From the NCBI GenBank assembly GCA_050014015.1, contig JBEKEC010000010.1, positions 28,317 to 92,316 on the forward strand: DNA of 64,000 bases. The letters are read 5' to 3'. Positions 35,842-44,677 of this stretch are shown here, in pieces. Origin of the DNA: PALSA-1353 sp050014015. Lineage in GTDB: Bacteria > Planctomycetota > Phycisphaerae > Tepidisphaerales > Tepidisphaeraceae. A model generated the notes under the pieces. That model ran no database searches. It saw only the letters and a program-made list of their open reading frames with translations, and had not been told where the DNA came from. Position numbers and translations under genes: made by a program. The stretch's first letter is position 1, and the number at the start of each line of letters is the position of its first letter.

Positions 35842-36728
35842 CAGATTTCCAACTCCTTCTTCTTCTGCTCCCACTCCGCGTTCTCACGCTTGTTGTCCGA
35901 TCTCAGCGGCCCGCCCGACTTGATCGCCTCCACTTCCAGCCGCGACAAATGCACCGAACCAAGCTGATAATCCAAAAACGCCTCGGCCGCGATCGGCACG
36001 ATCGGCTGAATCAACGCGAACATCGCCGTCGCGTAATCCCGAATCTCCTGCTGCGCGTGCGCATCCATCCGCAACGACAGAAAATGCATCACGTTGTGCA
36101 AATCGCATTTCCAATACCATTCCGTGTAAACGTTCAACGGCAGCGCAATCCGCGCCAACTCCCGCGAAACGCCCTTCTCCAACAGCTTCTCGTATTCCGA
36201 ATAAATCGACTCGGCCCGTTCCAGATATTCACAAAATTCCTTCGCCGTCATCTCGTCGAGCGGCTCCTCGCCACCCTGCCGGTTGGACTCGCTTTGCTTC
36301 CGCACGTTCTGCGGCGTCGGCTTGTAAAAACGGTCCTTCACCACCGAATACCTCGCCGAGTATTCGTTCACGTTCGCCGTCCGATGCCTGATCCATTGCC
36401 GCGCCACGAAGATCGGCATCACGTGATGGAACTTGAACTCCACCATCTCGAACGGCGTCGTATGCCGATGCCGGGCCAGATACCGGATCAATCCCCGATC
36501 TTCGCTCACCTGCTTGGTTCCCTGCCCGTAGGAAACCCGCGCCGCCTGCACGATTGCGAAATCCGCCGTCTTCCCCGCCGGAACCATGCGCGGCATCACG
36601 TCGCACAACGCCACCAATCCATGGTCGTGCACCTTCACTTCCCACCGCGCCGATCCCCCCATCACGTCCATCATTTCCCCCTCCGGCGCCCGCTTTTCGA
36701 TCTTGATCTTGGATAAGTCCACGTTCAT
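35841..36728 (-). CDS. thyX: Flavin-dependent thymidylate synthase
   Basis: This protein of about 295 residues converts dUMP to dTMP using FAD and methylenetetrahydrofolate. The ThyX motif reads RHRTANVNEYSARY. The first Ser of the usual RHRxxSxNxxSxR pattern is Asn here; the second Ser and the arginines are kept. Other landmarks are HTTPFEMVEFKFHHVMPIFV and RIALPLNVYTEWYWKCDLHN, which hold substrate-contacting residues. I prefer the ATG at 36728, nine bases after TAGG; an in-frame ATG at 36737 is possible. It is coupled to the LOG-family gene. Confidence 0.93.
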   Translation of the reverse strand: MNVDLSKIKIEKRAPEGEMMDVMGGSARWEVKVHDHGLVALCDVMPRMVPAGKTADFAIVQAARVSYGQGTKQVSEDRGLIRYLARHRHTTPFEMVEFKFHHVMPIFVARQWIRHRTANVNEYSARYSVVKDRFYKPTPQNVRKQSESNRQGGEEPLDEMTAKEFCEYLERAESIYSEYEKLLEKGVSRELARIALPLNVYTEWYWKCDLHNVMHFLSLRMDAHAQQEIRDYATAMFALIQPIVPIAAEAFLDYQLGSVHLSRLEVEAIKSGGPLRSDNKRENAEWEQKKKELEI

Positions 36729-36767
36729 ATCCCGCATCCTACGTCAACCCTAGCGCCATCCAAAGCC

Positions 36768-36785
36768 CAGGGAGCTTGCTCCCTG
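36768..36785. terminator. CAGGGAGC-TT-GCTCCCTG hairpin
   Basis: Two perfect eight-base arms enclose TT. The hairpin lies after the membrane-protein gene and before thyX on the minus strand, so it may end the upstream transcript. It belongs to the same class of short palindromes seen elsewhere in the window. No long T-run follows. Confidence 0.45.
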
Positions 36786-36801
36786 CGGAATCCAAACCCT
36801 C

Positions 36802-37836
36802 TCAAAACCGCATGCTCCCCGCCGCCTCCATCAGCACGTATATCGCATACACCGCGATCAGCGTAAATCCCTCCGTCCGTCCCAGCCTCCATCGCCCCAG
36901 CGACGCAGGAATCAGCACGAACGACACCAGCACCAGCACCACGTTGTCCACCCTCCACGTCACCCACGAAAACGGCAACGGAGTCGATCCCCCAAGCCCA
37001 GTGCTCGCCAGATGATGTATCGACCCGATCAAATCTTTCGGGTTGATCATCTGCGCCGGATACCAGATCAGCGTCACCACCGGCAACAACACGCAGAGAT
37101 TCAAAAGCACGACGGCGACTGCCGCCGTGATCGCCGCCCAGCCCCGATCGCTCTGCGCCAGCGCCGCCCCTCCGGTCAACATCGGCAAAACCAGGATCGG
37201 CCCCAGCACCGCCACGATCATGGCCACATCCGGGATCGCCGGGAAATCCCGGCTCATGCGCTGGGCCCCGTTTACGCCCGCGATCCCCCCGATCAGAGAC
37301 AGCAACACGCAAAGCCCCACATTGGCCCAGCCAAGCCAGTCGAATTCGCGCCGATTCTCCGCCTTCCCCTTCAATTCCGCCACCGCCAGCGATCCCCCCG
37401 CGCTGAGTTCTCTCCAGGCGAACCCCAACGCTCCCCCTTCAATCAACAGCACCAGCGCATGTCTCCAGTTCAATTCCCCCGTGAACCCGGCCAGCATCGT
37501 GAGCAACGCCGCCGGCAGCGCGAACGGCCACACCCGCCGCTGCGCCGCCGGCGAATCCGAATCCGGACTCACGATGCAGATCGAGCCCACCACCAGCGAC
37601 AAACATCCGACGCTGGTCGCGAAGATAATCGAAATAGCCAAATCCCCCCGATGGATTGCCACCGCAACCATCGCCGCCGCCGCAATCGGAATCCAATGCC
37701 CGACCGCCCGTCGTCCCGGCCACGCCTCCTTCCCCGCCAGCGCCTCGACTCCCGCGCGCGACGCCACGTAAAGCAGCACCGCCCCCACCAGCAGCATTAT
37801 CCGCCCCGATCCGACCAGCTCTGCCAAATCCGCCAT
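36802..37836 (-). CDS. Polytopic membrane protein of unknown function (cation-exchanger-like hints)
   Basis: The protein is almost entirely hydrophobic, with about ten predicted membrane segments. RGDLAISIIFATSVGCLSLV and RDFPAIPDVAMIVAVLGPIL occupy positions reminiscent of the two repeats of calcium/cation exchangers. The acidic ion-binding motifs of that family are not clear. I used the ATG at 37836 because the residues encoded before it look unrelated; the start is weakly supported. The gene lies alone between thyX and a divergent hydrolase. I do not assign a function. Confidence 0.6.
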   Translation of the reverse strand: MADLAELVGSGRIMLLVGAVLLYVASRAGVEALAGKEAWPGRRAVGHWIPIAAAAMVAVAIHRGDLAISIIFATSVGCLSLVVGSICIVSPDSDSPAAQRRVWPFALPAALLTMLAGFTGELNWRHALVLLIEGGALGFAWRELSAGGSLAVAELKGKAENRREFDWLGWANVGLCVLLSLIGGIAGVNGAQRMSRDFPAIPDVAMIVAVLGPILVLPMLTGGAALAQSDRGWAAITAAVAVVLLNLCVLLPVVTLIWYPAQMINPKDLIGSIHHLASTGLGGSTPLPFSWVTWRVDNVVLVLVSFVLIPASLGRWRLGRTEGFTLIAVYAIYVLMEAAGSMRF

Positions 37837-38108
37837 CTTCCGCGCAAGTGTCCGGCACGCCCAGTCAAATGTAAAGCGTCCGCGATCCGCTTCCAACGCG
37901 GCGGCGGGGCTGGAAACGTACAAGAAAATCGTAGACCGCATACGAGATCGGCTTACAGACAAATCGGCGATGTGCCTGATGGTTGCCTAGGGGCGGAGAG
38001 ATAGAGTCAACTCAGGACGCCCGGTCATGCAGCGGCGTTGAAAATTCGGGGCAATATTACTGGGTTCGCTGCGCCCAATTCCCCAGGTCAACGGCAATCG
38101 GAGGCAAT

Positions 38109-38993
38109 ATGCGTCGCGCGCAATTGGTTGGAATTGTTTTTATCTCTTTATCGTGCCTCCTGGCCATTGGGAGGCGGACGTTGGGACAGACAACCCAACC
38201 CGCGGCAAACGCCGCAACGGCTGAACCGTCTTCTCCGGGAACGGTAATTTACTTTTCTTCCCTGGACCAGAATCAGGACTACCATCTTCACGGGACGCTT
38301 TACTCGCCTGAAAACAGTTCAACTCCATGCCCGGCAGTTGTAGTGGTTCACGGCACTTCGGGCATCAACTCGGTTGGGAGGTTTTATCGGGAACCGATCT
38401 TGAAGGCGGGGATTGCGTTTTTTGAGGTGGACTTTAAGACCGGGATTTTCACCTCCCCGTCGAACCGGCCGCCCGCGGATACTTTCGTGCCCATGGGTTT
38501 TGCGGCGCTAAAGGAATTGCGAAAAATACCTGCCATTGATCCCAACCGAATTGGAATCATGGGGTTTTCAATGGGCGGGCACTTGACCGTGAATACGGCT
38601 TTTGAAAAAAACCGCAAATTATGGATGGGCGACGAGAAGGGATTCGCAACCCATGCGGCGTTTTATCCCGTGTGCAGGACCTTCACCACGCAAAGCGATT
38701 GCCGGATGACCGGCGCTCCGATGATTATCTTTTACGGGACTGAAGACTGTTACGGCGAGGGTAAGTACGTTCCGGCGTTTAAGAGCTTGCTTGCCAAAAA
38801 ATACAATTTTGACGTGACTACCGTGGAATATCCCGGCGCCCAACATGGATTCAATCGAAATGAGCCTGCCCTTCATTACTATGACCCCGCCGCAATCCAT
38901 GGAAAAGGCTACATGCTTTGGGACGCGAATGCCGCAAATGATTCACTAACCCGAGTTTTGGCCTTTCTGAGCAAAACCTTGGCTGCCAAGTAG
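38109..38993 (+). CDS. Secreted dienelactone-hydrolase-like alpha/beta hydrolase
   Basis: The ATG at 38109 follows GGAGG and gives 294 residues with a signal peptide (QLVGIVFISLSCLLAIG). The nucleophile elbow is GIMGFSMGGH, and the oxyanion segment is VVVHGTSGINS. A late HGF motif (PGAQHGFNRNE) supplies the catalytic His, as in dienelactone hydrolases and related esterases. The substrate is unknown. The 272-base region upstream to the divergent membrane-protein gene shows no convincing promoter or riboswitch. Confidence 0.88.
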   Translation: MRRAQLVGIVFISLSCLLAIGRRTLGQTTQPAANAATAEPSSPGTVIYFSSLDQNQDYHLHGTLYSPENSSTPCPAVVVVHGTSGINSVGRFYREPILKAGIAFFEVDFKTGIFTSPSNRPPADTFVPMGFAALKELRKIPAIDPNRIGIMGFSMGGHLTVNTAFEKNRKLWMGDEKGFATHAAFYPVCRTFTTQSDCRMTGAPMIIFYGTEDCYGEGKYVPAFKSLLAKKYNFDVTTVEYPGAQHGFNRNEPALHYYDPAAIHGKGYMLWDANAANDSLTRVLAFLSKTLAAK

Positions 38994-39041
38994 ATTGACG
39001 ATAAGGGGACATTCAAGATTTTCCTTGGGACATGGACGGGA

Positions 39042-39068
39042 ACGCAGCTAGTTTTTATTTAGCTGCGT
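39042..39068. terminator. Hairpin between hydrolase and adenylate kinase genes
   Basis: ACGCAGCTA and TAGCTGCGT pair over nine bases around GTTTTTATT. The hairpin lies between convergent genes and overlaps the last codons and stop of the adenylate kinase gene. It probably terminates both transcripts. Confidence 0.55.
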
Positions 39069-39731
39069 CCCGGTTCCCGTTCGTCCCTGTTCCCGTTGCG
39101 CCGGCTCGTGGGCGGCGGCGGCTTGCTCGGTGTGGTGGTCATGCTGTTCCTTCAGCGGGACCAGGATTTCCACCAGCTTGCTCAATACGCGGATCTGCGA
39201 CATCGTCGCCTCGACGCGGACGATCCGGTCCGCCGGGTAGTAATTCAATACCGGCCGCGTGTCGCGCTCATAAACGTCCAGACGCCGGCGAATCACCTGG
39301 TCGCTGGCATCGTCGAAACGATTTTCCTTCAGCGCCCGGCGGCGCAGGCGTTCCACCATTTTGCCCAGGTCCGCGCAGACCAGGTGAATGACCTTCACGA
39401 CCTCGATGGTTTCATCCAGAAGCCGGGCCTGTTCCAGGTTCCGCGGGATTCCGTCCAGGACGAGGATTTCGCTGTTGGGATGGAACTGGTTTATCATCTC
39501 CATCCCCTTGATGTACTGCTTCCAGAGCCGGATGGTGATTTCATCGGGCACAAGCTTTCCCTTGCCCGCGTACTCCCAAAACACGCGGCCCATTTCGCTT
39601 TGGAGATCGAGAGATCGGAAGATATCGCCCGTGGCGCTGTGGTAGAAGCCGGGGATGGTTCCGATGATTTTCCCCTGCGTGCCTTTGCCGCTGCCGGGGG
39701 CGCCGAATAACAGAATGGATTCGTAACGCAT
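39048..39731 (-). CDS. adk: Adenylate kinase
   Basis: This 227-residue nucleoside monophosphate kinase has the P-loop FGAPGSGKGTQ at residues 9-19 and the NMP-binding segment HSATGDIFRSL. The conserved VLDGIPRNLEQA and the RRLDVYERDTRPVLNYY helix are also present. The LID is the short form, without zinc cysteines. The last 25 residues are a Gln/His/Ala-rich tail, and its final GTGTQLNKN is encoded by a hairpin repeat. It would interconvert AMP, ADP and ATP. The gene lies 33 bp after the sigma-54 activator gene on the same strand. Confidence 0.9.
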   Translation of the reverse strand: MRYESILLFGAPGSGKGTQGKIIGTIPGFYHSATGDIFRSLDLQSEMGRVFWEYAGKGKLVPDEITIRLWKQYIKGMEMINQFHPNSEILVLDGIPRNLEQARLLDETIEVVKVIHLVCADLGKMVERLRRRALKENRFDDASDQVIRRRLDVYERDTRPVLNYYPADRIVRVEATMSQIRVLSKLVEILVPLKEQHDHHTEQAAAAHEPAQREQGRTGTGTQLNKN

Positions 39732-39764
39732 AAGGGATTTATTTGCGGGCCGGGTTCGATTCTC

Positions 39765-41399
39765 TTACTCCGACGCCTCGATGCCAAGGTCTTTGACTTT
39801 CTTGTTCAGGGTGTTGCGATTGATGCCGAGGAAATCGGCGGCCTTGGTTTTCACGCCGCCGCATTTGGCCAGGGCGCGGTCGATCAAGGCGTGCTCGATC
39901 TGATCGATCACCAACTGGTAAATCTCCCCCTCGCGGAGTTCGTAATCGGCGATGGCCTGATCGGCCAGCCGCCGCGTCAGGGTTTCGATGGATTCGCTGG
40001 ATGGCGTGGTTCGTCGCTGGGCGGCGAACATGCGAACGCTCAGCGGCAGCAGCTCTTCGTGAAAGTCCTCGTCGCTGCTGAGCACGACCGCCCGCTCGAT
40101 GGCGTTTTCCAATTCGCGCACGTTGCCGGGCCAGGGGTATCGCATCAAAACGTTGAGCATCTCACGGCTGATTCGGCGCAGCTTCCGTTCGTTCTGGGCG
40201 TTGTATTTGTCGAGGAAAAAGTCGATCAGATGGGGAATGTCCTCGCGCCGGTTCCGCAGCGGCGGAAGATAGACCGGCACCACGTTCAGCCGATAGAACA
40301 AATCCTCCCGGAATTGCCCCTTGGCGACCTCCTCCTGAAGATCGACGTTGGTCGCGGCGATCACGCGCACGTCCACCTTGATGGTCTGCGTATCGCCCAC
40401 GCGCTCGAATTCACGCTCCTGCAAGACGCGCAGCAGTTTCACCTGCAACTCCGGCTCCAGCGTGCCGATCTCGTCGAGGAAAATCGTTCCGTTGCCGGCG
40501 GCTTCAAACCGGCCCTGCTTGTCGCGGATGGCGCCGGTGAACGACCCTTTGACGTGGCCGAACAATTCGCTCTCCAGCAGCGTCCCCGTGAGCGCCCCGC
40601 AGTTGACCCGGACGAAGCTTCGCTCGCGCCGCGGCGAGTTGTAGTGGATCGCCTTGGCGATCATCTCCTTTCCCGTCCCCGTTTCGCCAAGGAGCAAAAC
40701 CGTGGCGCGGCTGTTGGCGACCTGACCCACGGTGGCAAAGACCTCGTGCATGGCCGGCGAGTCGCCGATGATGTTCTCGAATCGGAATCGATCCCGCACC
40801 TGGGCGCGCAGCTGGGCGTTTTCCGCCAGCAGTTCTTCCTTTTGACGAAGCACCATGCGATTGATCTGGATCGCCTGGGCGAGGAACGCGGCGACAATTT
40901 CCAGGAAGGCTTGGTCCGACCGGAGCGAATCATCGGAGACGAACGGCTTGTCCACAGACAGCGCCCCGGCGGTCCGGTTTTCGATTTTGATCGGCACGCA
41001 AAGGAAGCTGACGGCCCTGTCGGCGGTCTGCGGGGTGAGCCGACCCGTGCGGTTCAGGAAATCCGGCTCCGCGCGGACGTCGGGAATGATTCTGGCGCGG
41101 CCCGTGGCGACGACGTTTCCCGTAATCCCTTCGCCCAATGCATATTTCCCGCGCTCAATCTCTTCGGCTGTTAAACCCACTGCCGCCTCGGTGCGCAGAC
41201 GACCCGTGGATTCATCCAACAACACCAAAGACCCGCGGCGCATATCTAATTTCTCTGAAATGATTTGCATCATCTTCTGAAACGATTCACGCAGTTCCAG
41301 AGTAGAGGAAAGAATGCGCCCAATATCGGTCAGGATGGCTATCTCCTGGTCAGCACTTCCGAGTGGTGCTTGCGAATTAGGCGTTGGTCCAAAGTTCAT
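39765..41399 (-). CDS. Sigma-54-dependent regulator, GAF-AAA-Fis (NifA-like)
   Basis: This 544-residue protein has an N-terminal GAF sensor (residues 20-185, RRGSLVLLDESTGRLRTEAA). The central AAA+ domain has GETGTGKEMIAKAIH as Walker A, GSFTGA in place of GAFTGA as the sigma-54 contact loop, and FLDEIGTLEPELQ as Walker B. The C-terminal Fis-type helix-turn-helix is AADFLGINRNTLNKKVKDLG. It would activate sigma-54 promoters in response to a small molecule or nitrogen signal. No sigma-54 promoter was found nearby. Confidence 0.93.
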   Translation of the reverse strand: MNFGPTPNSQAPLGSADQEIAILTDIGRILSSTLELRESFQKMMQIISEKLDMRRGSLVLLDESTGRLRTEAAVGLTAEEIERGKYALGEGITGNVVATGRARIIPDVRAEPDFLNRTGRLTPQTADRAVSFLCVPIKIENRTAGALSVDKPFVSDDSLRSDQAFLEIVAAFLAQAIQINRMVLRQKEELLAENAQLRAQVRDRFRFENIIGDSPAMHEVFATVGQVANSRATVLLLGETGTGKEMIAKAIHYNSPRRERSFVRVNCGALTGTLLESELFGHVKGSFTGAIRDKQGRFEAAGNGTIFLDEIGTLEPELQVKLLRVLQEREFERVGDTQTIKVDVRVIAATNVDLQEEVAKGQFREDLFYRLNVVPVYLPPLRNRREDIPHLIDFFLDKYNAQNERKLRRISREMLNVLMRYPWPGNVRELENAIERAVVLSSDEDFHEELLPLSVRMFAAQRRTTPSSESIETLTRRLADQAIADYELREGEIYQLVIDQIEHALIDRALAKCGGVKTKAADFLGINRNTLNKKVKDLGIEASE

Positions 41400-41553
41400 G
41401 ATTACAATCTACGCACTATGCGACAAGAGTCAAACCATGTGGCCGATAAATTTGAACAAGAAGCAATAAAGCAACGAGAATCTAGTGTATGGCTGGTTAA
41501 GCCGATACCGACCTTGACGTTCGTGCGGATTGCGCCGTTTCACGGGTCCGGGT

Positions 41554-42693
41554 ATGTCGCCAGTGTGGTTGATGGTTGCGCTGTTGGGAGCCGCGGCGAT
41601 CCTGGGCTGGGTCATCTACCTCACCAGGCCATTGCGGGCGCAAAAGGCGGCCCGGGCGGCCCTGGCAGACCGAACGGCGACGGTGGATCGCCTGCTCGAT
41701 TTCTCGCAGACAATTCAGGGGGCGGGAAAACCCGATCAGATCTTCGCAACTCTCAGCTATTTCTTACGAACTGAACTGGAGCTGTCCGGATTGGCGATCC
41801 TCACCGCCGAGGCCGAGGCAACCCCGGCCGTCCAACTCCGCGTGGCCTGGCCCGAGGACTTCGTCAGCCTCTACCCCCTTTCGGAGTTGGATACCGCCAC
41901 CTGCCCGTGCCTGAGACAGAACCTTCCGCGGGCCTTCAGGCCCGAGGGTTCGCCCGTGCGGTGCGCGATCGATTCGTGTCTGAAGCTTCCGGCGACTTAC
42001 CCGGCGTATTGCATCCCGTTCACCATCGGACGCAAGATGCAGGCCGTCGCTCACATGCTGCTGCCTCCCGGGACCACGTGGTCGGAAAATCGCCGGCAAC
42101 TGGCGCAAACCTACGTCAACAGCGCCCATTCCGTCCTGACCACCCTGCATCTGCTGGCGGAGGCCGAAAAGCAATCCATGACTGACGCCCTGACCGGGTT
42201 GTATAACCGCCGATCGATGGAGCAGCTTTTGCAACGCGAAGTCGCGCTGTGTGACCGGCACAATCACGCGCTTTCCCTGGTCATGATCGATCTGGACCAT
42301 TTCAAGGACATCAACGACACTCACGGACACGCCGCCGGCGATCACATGCTGCGGTCCTTTGCCGATTGCGTTCGGATCACGCTGAGAAAAACGGACCTTG
42401 CGTTCCGGTATGGCGGAGACGAGTTCGTGATTGTGTTGCCGCAGACCCCGCTGTTCCAGGCCCAGCAGGTCGTGCAGAAACTTCGGCAGGCTTTCTTGTC
42501 GGTGGATTTCTCCCAGGCGATCACCCATCTGGACGCTCACCCGACATTGAGCATCGGCGTGGCCGAGCGGAGCAAGGAGGGGAATATCCTGACGTTGGCC
42601 GCGCTTCTGGCGGCGGCGGACCAGGCGTTGTACTCGGCGAAGAACAGCACGCGCAATTGCATCCGCGTATTCGAGCCCCCGCAGGCGGCGTAA
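41554..42693 (+). CDS. Membrane-anchored diguanylate cyclase
   Basis: The ATG at 41554 gives 379 residues. One N-terminal membrane helix (VWLMVALLGAAAILGWVIYL) is followed by a GAF-like sensor that contains several cysteines (TATCPCLRQ, RCAIDSC, YPAYC). A full GGDEF domain follows, with DALTGLYNRR, VMIDLDHFKDIND and RYGGDEFVIVLPQT. The inhibitory I-site RKTD lies five residues before GGDEF. It should make cyclic di-GMP and be product-inhibited. The cysteine cluster could bind a metal or haem, which is inference. Confidence 0.93.
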   Translation: MSPVWLMVALLGAAAILGWVIYLTRPLRAQKAARAALADRTATVDRLLDFSQTIQGAGKPDQIFATLSYFLRTELELSGLAILTAEAEATPAVQLRVAWPEDFVSLYPLSELDTATCPCLRQNLPRAFRPEGSPVRCAIDSCLKLPATYPAYCIPFTIGRKMQAVAHMLLPPGTTWSENRRQLAQTYVNSAHSVLTTLHLLAEAEKQSMTDALTGLYNRRSMEQLLQREVALCDRHNHALSLVMIDLDHFKDINDTHGHAAGDHMLRSFADCVRITLRKTDLAFRYGGDEFVIVLPQTPLFQAQQVVQKLRQAFLSVDFSQAITHLDAHPTLSIGVAERSKEGNILTLAALLAAADQALYSAKNSTRNCIRVFEPPQAA

Positions 42694-42711
42694 GCGGCGA
42701 TCAATTCATAC

Positions 42712-43104
42712 TCAACGTGAAAATCCCGCCGGGCGGCTGGAGATCGGCGATGTGGCCGGTGATTTGGCCGTTGTGGGTCCGGACGTGTTTGACAGTGCAT
42801 CCGTCAATTGCGTTGCGACGTCCTTCTTGCTCTTGGGATCGGCCAGATATTTCAGTTGATCCGCCTTGCCGGCCTCCAGAAGCCGCAGGACCAGCATCGG
42901 ATGTTCCGTCACGTCCTGCATTGTCCAGCCTCGGGCGTCCACGTAAGTGTCGTTCACGCCGAGCCGGTTTTTCGGGACAACCAGCAGCTTCGATTGCTGC
43001 GGATTGTCCGGATCGGGTGTGCGCACAACGTGCAGGCACAGCCCGGCGACTATCCAACCGCTCAAAATCAGCAACAGGCTTACAAAACGGACGATCGATT
43101 TCAC
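42712..43104 (-). CDS. Small membrane-anchored protein of unknown function
   Basis: This 130-residue frame starts at GTG (43104), eight bases after AGGAG. Residues 5-25 form one membrane helix (VRFVSLLLILSGWIVAGLCL). The rest is soluble and polar, with a Ser/Thr/Pro-rich tail. No family is recognised. Good start signals and its position between two real genes support it. Confidence 0.6.
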   Translation of the reverse strand: MKSIVRFVSLLLILSGWIVAGLCLHVVRTPDPDNPQQSKLLVVPKNRLGVNDTYVDARGWTMQDVTEHPMLVLRLLEAGKADQLKYLADPKSKKDVATQLTDALSNTSGPTTAKSPATSPISSRPAGFSR

Positions 43105-43238
43105 GCTCTGGCTCCTGACCGGCCTCGCCGCAATACGGGTCGATGCGAAAGTGATCGGTCAATTAAAGTATCCCTCTTTCGAGCACTGCGCATATTTATC
43201 AGCGCCATTCGGCCGCGGTTCGTCCATTTATTCCGTCT

Positions 43239-43967
43239 TCACGAACTGAAAGGGCTGGTGGGATTCTCCGCCCCGGCGCTTTCGTCCTGAGGCCCAGAGG
43301 ATTCGCCCGGATCGCTCGGATCGTCCAATCCTTCGTCGTTGTCGGCGGGAAGAAAAACGGACTGAGAATCCAGCGGATCGGAATCGTTCGCGGCGTGCGC
43401 GTCGGGCTCGGCGTTGACATCGACGCCGCCGGGCTCGGTGGTGTCGGTGGATTCTTCGGCATTTTCGGGCATGGGAATGCCCTCCGGAGGCTCCGGCGCG
43501 TCGGGTGTGGAGGGCGAGCCCTCCACCGTGGAGGGCGAGCCCTCCACGTGCGGGGTCGGCTCATTTTGCGAGGGCAGTTCCGGGGCGGACTGGCCGGAGA
43601 CGCCGGGCGTATCGGTACGCTGCGGCATTCTCAAAAAGCTGGTGTAGAACCCAACCGCGAAAAGACCCTGCTGCTGCTGATACGGAAGATTGATCAAATC
43701 GCAGAATTCCTTGAGCAGGCTCTGTGCGGTGGGGTCGCCTCGTTCGGCCGCCTGGATGGCCAATTGATGCTTGCGATCCCGAAAATGCATGATCTGCACG
43801 AATCGGCCGGAGGTCTCATTAGAACTCCAATTCGCGCCGACTTGCTCGAAAACCTCGAAGTGATCGCAACCCAGGCGCAACAGAACCTGACGGAACCGCC
43901 GCAGGAGCCGGGCATGTTCCATCCTCTTTTCTCTGGGGACGATGTAACTGTTGGTCTGCAGCAGCAT
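43239..43967 (-). CDS. Protein of unknown function with acidic low-complexity tail
   Basis: This 242-residue protein has an ordered N-terminal half (residues 1-110), with MEHARLLRRFRQVLLRLGCD and RFVQIMHFRDRKHQLAIQAA. I recall similar short conserved proteins in Planctomycetota but no function. Residues 115-242 are rich in Pro, Glu, Asp and Ser. Within this tail VEGSPST occurs twice in tandem, encoded by two 20-base palindromes. A GAGGAT ribosome site supports the start. Confidence 0.65.
   Translation of the reverse strand: MLLQTNSYIVPREKRMEHARLLRRFRQVLLRLGCDHFEVFEQVGANWSSNETSGRFVQIMHFRDRKHQLAIQAAERGDPTAQSLLKEFCDLINLPYQQQQGLFAVGFYTSFLRMPQRTDTPGVSGQSAPELPSQNEPTPHVEGSPSTVEGSPSTPDAPEPPEGIPMPENAEESTDTTEPGGVDVNAEPDAHAANDSDPLDSQSVFLPADNDEGLDDPSDPGESSGPQDESAGAENPTSPFSS
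43507..43547. repeat. Two tandem 20-base palindromes inside a coding gene
   Basis: GTGGAGGGCGAGCCCTCCAC occurs at 43507-43526 and 43528-43547. Each copy is an eight-base-pair hairpin with a CGAG loop. The period is 21 bases, so the frame is kept and VEGSPST is repeated. Confidence 0.85.
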
Positions 43968-44102
43968 CGGCGCAAATCCTCACTTAAATGCCTTGGACAA
44001 GGGCATTGTGCCACAAGGTCCCGCCGCATTCAAACCTCCCGGCCGCGCTTGCAACGTCCGAGTTGGCCGAGCGACCGGCATAGGCGTCATATCACAAATA
44101 AG

Positions 44103-44558
44103 TTATCCCGGAATGGAAATCAGTTCCGCGGTGATCCCCTCCAACTCACGGGCGATAACCTGCTCGGCGACAATACTCTGATTGGCGCCGCGGCGCACGG
44201 CTTCCAACCCGGTGGAAGTAAATGAGCAGCGCGCGATAATGTACGCGGCGGGGTTCGCTCGCCGGATAATGGGAATTGCGGCCAGGACCACCTCGTCGCT
44301 CGGGACCATGAGTGCCACGAAGGTGGCTCGTTCGATCCCGGCCAGACGCAACACTTCGCCGTCCGATGCGCTGCCGGGAAACATTCGGATTCCACCCGCG
44401 GCGGCCCGCTGGCACGTCTGGGGGTTTAATTCGATGACGACGTACTCAATGTTCCTGCGGATGAGGGATTCGACGAGGGTTCGCCCCGGCAATCCGTAGC
44501 CGGCAACCACAACAAAAGGCGCCCGCTCGGTGGCGATGGGCACAGTCGGTTGGTCCAT
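44103..44558 (-). CDS. TrkA-N/RCK NAD-binding domain protein
   Basis: This single-domain protein of about 151 residues has the dinucleotide loop VVVAGYGLPGRTLVESLI. It also has the downstream YVVIELNPQTCQRAA acidic strand that binds the adenosine ribose, and GSASDGEVLRLAGIERATF, typical of TrkA-N domains. Such domains gate potassium channels or transporters. No channel gene lies beside it; the divergent neighbour is the Lgt-like gene. The start is MDQPT at 44558. Confidence 0.88.
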   Translation of the reverse strand: MDQPTVPIATERAPFVVVAGYGLPGRTLVESLIRRNIEYVVIELNPQTCQRAAAGGIRMFPGSASDGEVLRLAGIERATFVALMVPSDEVVLAAIPIIRRANPAAYIIARCSFTSTGLEAVRRGANQSIVAEQVIARELEGITAELISIPG

Positions 44559-44642
44559 TGAACCCACGATTGTCCAGCCGCCCGCCCGCGCCTGTCAATG
44601 CAATCCCCCGCCTTGCGCGGGTTTTTGCGTTTGTGAAGCTTT

Positions 44643-44670
44643 TTGCGCAATGCCGCCGCGTGGGTACAAT
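44643..44670 (+). promoter_or_regulatory. Candidate promoter of the lipid locus
   Basis: TTGCGC (44643-44648) and TACAAT (44665-44670) are spaced by 16 bases and lie just upstream of the ATG at 44678. The -10 box matches the consensus at five of six bases; the -35 box is weak. The distance from the -10 to the ATG is so short that a leaderless or near-leaderless transcript would result. Confidence 0.3.
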
Positions 44671-44677
44671 TCATCCA

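Noticed and set aside
37837..38108. Possible riboswitch upstream of the hydrolase
   Set aside because: No consensus core of a known riboswitch class could be matched and no terminator follows.
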